12,242 nucleotides of DNA from positions 1 to 12,242 of the forward strand of contig NW_013651872.1 in NCBI RefSeq assembly GCF_000499385.1. Direction: 5' to 3'. Below the pieces are notes generated by a model. It was not told the DNA's origin. It did not search any database and was given only the letters and a program-made list of their open reading frames with translations. This DNA comes from Eimeria necatrix (taxonomy: Eukaryota; Apicomplexa; Conoidasida; Eucoccidiorida; Eimeriidae). Position numbers and translations under genes: made by a program. This document shows, piece after piece, positions 9,191 through 12,242 of this stretch (its first letter is position 1; each line of letters opens with the position of its first letter).

Positions 9191-9957
9191 GCTCACTCAA
9201 ATCACCAAAATATTTCAATCAGGCGCCAGAAAGTAAGCAGTTTCCGCTACCTCTCCGTGTGGACGCACTCCCTCGTCCTACAGTTTATAACACATTTTGA
9301 AATGAACAGGAATAATACATTTGAACGAAACACCAAATGCGCCATAAAGCTCACTGACATTACCAAACGATTTCAATCAGGCCCGAGGAAATAAGCAATT
9401 TTCGCTACATCTCCGTGTGGACGCACTCCCTCGCCCTAAAGTTTATAGCACACTTTGAAATGAAAAGGAATAATACATTCTCACTGACATTACCAAATTA
9501 TTTCAATCAGTCCCGAGGAAGTGAGCAATTTCCGCTACTTCTCCGTGTGGACGCACCTCCTCGGCCTAAATATTACATTTTAAAGCGAACAGGAATAATA
9601 CATTTGAACAAAACACCTAATACGCCTTGTTAACCACTACACTAAATTGAAATTACCGAGCTCTGTGACGCATGCATAAAGAAATCAACTATTTGCTCTG
9701 TCTCTCCGTGTGGGCGCACTCCCTCAGACTAAAGATTATTGAGCCTTTCGAAACGAACAGGAATATATATTAAACACTAAATGCTGACCGGAAGCACCGA
9801 CAAAACTGAAACTACGAACTGTGTAAAACACGCCCGAAGAAGTCCGCAATTTCTGCCGTGCCTCCGCGTGGACGTACTCCCTTGGATTAAAAATCATTAC
9901 ACTTCTTGAAATGAACAGGAATACTATATTTGAAAGAAACATTCAATACTCGATCGA
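9191..9957 (+). repeat. Satellite-like tandem array, five units of about 158 bp
   Basis: Five head-to-tail units start at about 9191, 9349, 9479, 9642 and 9800, giving lengths of 158, 130, 163, 158 and about 158. The most conserved segment, ctccgtgtggacgcact, begins at 9253, 9411, 9541, 9704 and 9862 (ctccgcgtggacgtact in unit 5). Other shared words are atttcaatcag, the gtttata-type region and gaacaggaat. Over their common 130 bp, units 1 and 2 differ at about 17 positions (about 87% identity). Units 2 and 3 are similar (about 86%). Units 4 and 5 are visibly more diverged and carry indels. Unit 2 lacks exactly 28 bp relative to unit 1. Short open frames cross the array on both strands without coding features. 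The unit length is in the nucleosome range common for eukaryotic satellite monomers, but I cannot assign it to a named satellite or decide whether it is pericentromeric, subtelomeric or interspersed. Confidence 0.95.
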
Positions 9958-10051
9958 AAACAGGAAGCTCAGGCGACGAGCATGAAATAATTAGCTGTGC
10001 TCGTGGGAGGCAGTTGCATCGACGCAGTGGCTGCACATGGATCGCGTGGCA

Positions 10052-10079
10052 GTTTGGGAACCGCAGCTATATAGATCTG
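10052..10079 (+). repeat. Dispersed short repeat, copy A (partner at 10754-10780)
   Basis: Positions 10052-10079 begin with gtttgggaac and end with agatctg, matching 10754-10780. The first ten and last seven bases are identical, and the centre differs by a few substitutions and one indel. Weaker similarity follows downstream (an agcgtgc word after about 20-45 bp in both). This suggests two diverged copies of a longer segment about 700 bp apart, possibly part of the same decayed tandem domain. Confidence 0.45.
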
Positions 10080-10105
10080 TGAGACAACCAAGCCGTAGCG
10101 TGCGG

Positions 10106-10148
10106 AGGCCTGCAAGGCCTACACGGCAATTGCCAGGAAATACCCTGG
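10106..10148. other. Cluster of three consecutive palindromic elements
   Basis: Within 43 bp there are three symmetrical elements: aggcct (10106-10111) paired with aggcct (10115-10120) across 3 bases; the perfect 10-bp palindrome ggcaattgcc (10125-10134); and ccagg (10133-10137) paired with cctgg (10144-10148) across 6 bases. Each is short, but the density is notable. No adjacent gene gives it a role. Confidence 0.45.
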
Positions 10149-10518
10149 TGTAACAATAGGCATTACCCTGTCTGGTACGCAACTGGAAATATGGTGCGTG
10201 AAAAAGCAACGACGACTGAAAAGTCACACGCCCTGCCACAAACAACTAGCGTGGAAGCGAGCAATTACAGCGAAGCTATCGCCTTTACTTCGGTGCACGA
10301 ACGACATTTGGGTACGCATAAAGTCGCACAGCTCAACAATAATCAAAGATTTTGCAGGCAGTTTGAATCGGCCTGTTGCGCTTCTGCCTTGCGGCTCAAG
10401 GAATTGAATGAACCTGCAGGAAAGGAATGTCGCGAGCTTGGAAGTCACAACCCTCTTGAGCAAGCACGTGGCACAAAATGCAAGCGGATCATATTTATGT
10501 TCAGATTGCTGACGCAAA

Positions 10519-10550
10519 ACGCACTCCCTGAATCATTACAAGACCGCACT
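10519..10550 (+). repeat. Fragment of a 158-bp satellite unit
   Basis: acgcactccctg followed directly by aatcattaca (10519-10540) matches unit 5, where acgtactccctt and aatcattaca occur at 9872-9901 with an 8-bp difference in spacing. The offset between the two is 647 bp, about four unit lengths, as expected if the array once ran continuously through this segment. Sequence beyond about 10550 is no longer alignable by eye. Confidence 0.55.
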
Positions 10551-11147
10551 TTTCAAGTCCCAACGACAAAATCATTTAGGAGCAGCGAGCCGGCAAAGCA
10601 AATATGAACAAGTACACGTGCGTCTCCTTCACTGGTTGACAGAAACTCCAGAGATTTACGGAGCGGCACCTTGAGAAGATAAATGGCACAAGCACCGAGA
10701 TTCATTTCTCTAATGCTAGTGTTCGGAAGAAGCTTACTAAGCCACTACTGTCGGTTTGGGAACGGCAACAAAGAGATCTGGTGGCTGGTGTTTTCGGCAA
10801 AAAATTATAATCTTTAGAGCGTGCACCAGCAAGAAAGCTTGTGCAATTCGGCGCGTCTACACACTTCCTAAATGAGTAAAATGAAAAAGTTAGTATGACA
10901 GTAGTTGGCTGAGCCACTTCACTAGAACAATCAACTGTGTGATTAGACTATCTGCCGGTTGCTACACATCGTGAATGTGAAATCTTGCCCGGACAGACTA
11001 CACCTTCATAGGTGTCATCCTCAGCGAAAGCCAACTAACGGAAATGCTTAAGTAAAGCACTTCCTCATTCTTCACGCAATCGCAGTTTGCAACTGTGCTG
11101 CGGTTCGCCCGCAAAGAGATGCACCCACAACTGACAAGGGGCACCAG
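10551..11147. other. Gene-free stretch with possible satellite remnants
   Basis: No supportable gene. The second copy of the gtttgggaac repeat is at 10754-10780. At 10843-10885 gcaatt is followed 16 bp later by acacacttcctaaat, which recalls the gcaatt...acgcactccct order of the satellite unit, where the spacing is 26 bp. A further gcacttcct word is at 11058-11066. These are hints, not proof, of highly decayed unit copies. Confidence 0.45.
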
Positions 11148-11201
11148 CATATCTCAAGAGGTCACCATATCTCAAGAGGTCACCATATCTCAAGAGGTCA
11201 C
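11148..11201 (+). repeat. Perfect 18-bp tandem triplication
   Basis: catatctcaagaggtcac occurs three times without mismatch at 11148-11165, 11166-11183 and 11184-11201. Eighteen bases equal six codons, so any open frame that enters stays open. On the minus strand a 66-codon frame reads a six-residue Tyr-Gly-Asp-Leu-Leu-Arg repeat through it, but nothing else suggests a gene. Three identical copies indicate very recent expansion, and copy number is likely to vary between individuals. Confidence 0.97.
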
Positions 11202-12242
11202 CGTTGGCCCCTTCGCACAAAAACAGTGACTGAGTGCGCACCACGACGAATCTTCGCAACAGCAAACGGCGCAGAAATCCAAATCACCGAGCTTTAACGG
11301 TGGATACGAATTACGAATGAAGCTCCTGACCGTCAGCGCAACACTCGAAGCTGCAGCGAGGCCTACATTCAAAAGTGAATAGCGTGACTATTAAAAATTT
11401 GTCTGCTTTCGAAGGCACTCGCGTAAACGGGTGTGTGTCTGGACGGGCACCGGAGAGATGAAAGCAATCCTATGAGCAGAATAGTTGTGCCAAATGAAAC
11501 TACTGAACCAATGCAGCAAACCACCCAACGCCATTCGCACCAACAAAAAGCGGACAGAATCAGGCAAAGATTGCGCACAAATGCGCGCTGAATACGGAGC
11601 CACAGCATCCTGAAGGAATGTGCAATTGTTATGGAGCTGGGGTGTTGGTGCAATGGCGCCGACACTGATGTATACACACACGGAAATTGGAGAAAGAGGA
11701 GTCACCAATTGGCTCTAAGTGGTGAAGACAAGTTGCCTTTGCATCGCGTTCTCCCCTCTATGAAACAAATGAGCTAAGGCGAAATTATCCACGGCAAAAG
11801 TAGAAAGGATGGTTTTCTCGACTACCATAACCGTGAGAAACGCTTTAAGCAAACAAGTTGTGCGTCTGGTTGCGGAAGTGCCAGCGCACTACCTGAAGTT
11901 GCAAGCGGTGATGCCTGGTATGTGCGCATAGCACAATAATTCGGGATTATCGAGCTGTGAGAGCAATTACTGGTGCAGCAGTTTTGCGTGCAGGCAGCCT
12001 GGAGTCAACTCACAAACTGGATTTGCACGGATCGATCGGTTGCAAAGACGCAAGTATTCAAAATAACGCCAGGCAAGCAACCAAAACACCATACTGCAAG
12101 TGTACTCGGGGTATTTCTTAGCAAACGCACTTCCTAAATCAATATTCAAAGCCATCCAATGGAAGAATCGCATAATCCCCCGGCTTGTCACATGGTATCA
12201 AATGTTGCAGCTGATGAACCGCACGCCGAAGTGCACCTTCGG
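11202..12242. other. Gene-free stretch to the window end
   Basis: About 1 kb with no supportable gene. Overlapping minus-strand frames of 102 and 105 codons (11369-11708) are rich in hydrophobic and Ser residues, reflecting the T-rich minus strand (24 A and 5 T on plus in 11521-11580, hand count). Satellite-like words recur on plus: gcgcactacctgaag near 11884 and acgcacttcctaaat at 12125-12139. No larger alignment with the unit is visible. Confidence 0.5.

Larger units (their letters stand above)
9958..10518. other. Gene-free stretch right of the array
   Basis: No supportable gene. Three mutually overlapping open frames of 69-138 codons occur at 10191-10607 (two on plus, one on minus). None has a recognisable motif, and the frames compete with each other. 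The segment begins with aaaacaggaagctc, which still resembles the end of a satellite unit. It could be strongly decayed array, as a clear unit fragment reappears at 10519. Confidence 0.5.

Noticed and set aside
9191..9957. The regularly spaced repeats as a CRISPR array
   Set aside because: Whole 158-bp units are similar, including the sequence between the best conserved boxes. There are no short identical repeats with unique spacers and no cas-like gene.
10191..10607. 138-codon plus-strand open frame as a gene
   Set aside because: It is overlapped by a 69-codon plus frame and a 97-codon minus frame of equal quality, and it runs into the satellite fragment at 10519. No recognisable motif.
11065..11265. 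Minus-strand frame with a six-residue repeat as a repeat protein
   Set aside because: The repeat is only the 18-bp triplication read in frame; the rest of the 66 codons has no protein-like features.
5219..11999. Shared 12-mer cgtgcaggcagc near 5222 and 11989 as a dispersed repeat
   Set aside because: A few identical 12-mer pairs are expected by chance in 12 kb, and the flanks do not align.

Overview
This window looks like non-coding nuclear DNA from a eukaryote with a repeat-rich genome. I found no convincing protein-coding gene, RNA gene, intact mobile element, CRISPR array or prokaryotic-style operon. Open frames are short (the longest is 190 codons), overlap on both strands, show no recognisable domain or family motif, and have no consistent ribosome-binding or splice context. 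CpG dinucleotides are common, for example around 7838-7856. This argues against a CpG-depleted vertebrate genome and fits an invertebrate such as an arthropod, but nothing here identifies the taxon. By eye GC is in the mid-40s percent.

The positive content is tandem repeats of several sizes. The main element is a satellite-like array at 9191-9957: five head-to-tail units of about 158 bp (158, 130, 163, 158 and about 158). The first three are about 86-87% identical by hand alignment and the last two are clearly more diverged. Sequence on both sides (about 8846-9190 and 10519-10900) contains recognisable decayed pieces of the same unit in the same orientation. A word from the unit, of the form gcactYcct, recurs on the plus strand across the right third of the window. 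The array therefore looks like the best-preserved core of a larger, decaying tandem domain.

Smaller tandem repeats are: a perfect 28-bp duplication (615-670); a degenerate 50-bp minisatellite (1775-1945); an 11-bp duplication (2576-2597); an imperfect 18-bp pair (5721-5756); a perfect 18-bp pair (5939-5974); and a perfect 18-bp triplication (11148-11201). The perfect copies imply recent duplication.

Base composition is asymmetric between strands. Around 6061-6480 the plus strand has 186 A and 54 T in 420 bases (hand count). A weaker A excess continues through much of the right half, including the satellite array. The left 3 kb is roughly balanced.

Region by region: 1-1774 is unannotatable apart from the 28-bp duplication; 1775-1945 is the 50-bp minisatellite; 1946-5720 is unannotatable, with somewhat long but featureless open frames at 3338-4381; 5721-5974 holds two 18-bp duplications; 6000-6480 is the A-skewed tract; 6481-8845 is unannotatable apart from small hairpins; 8846-10900 is the satellite array and its decayed flanks; 10901-12242 contains the 18-bp triplication and little else. 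I see no set of genes working together and no evidence of a new biological system. The interest lies in repeat structure and strand composition.
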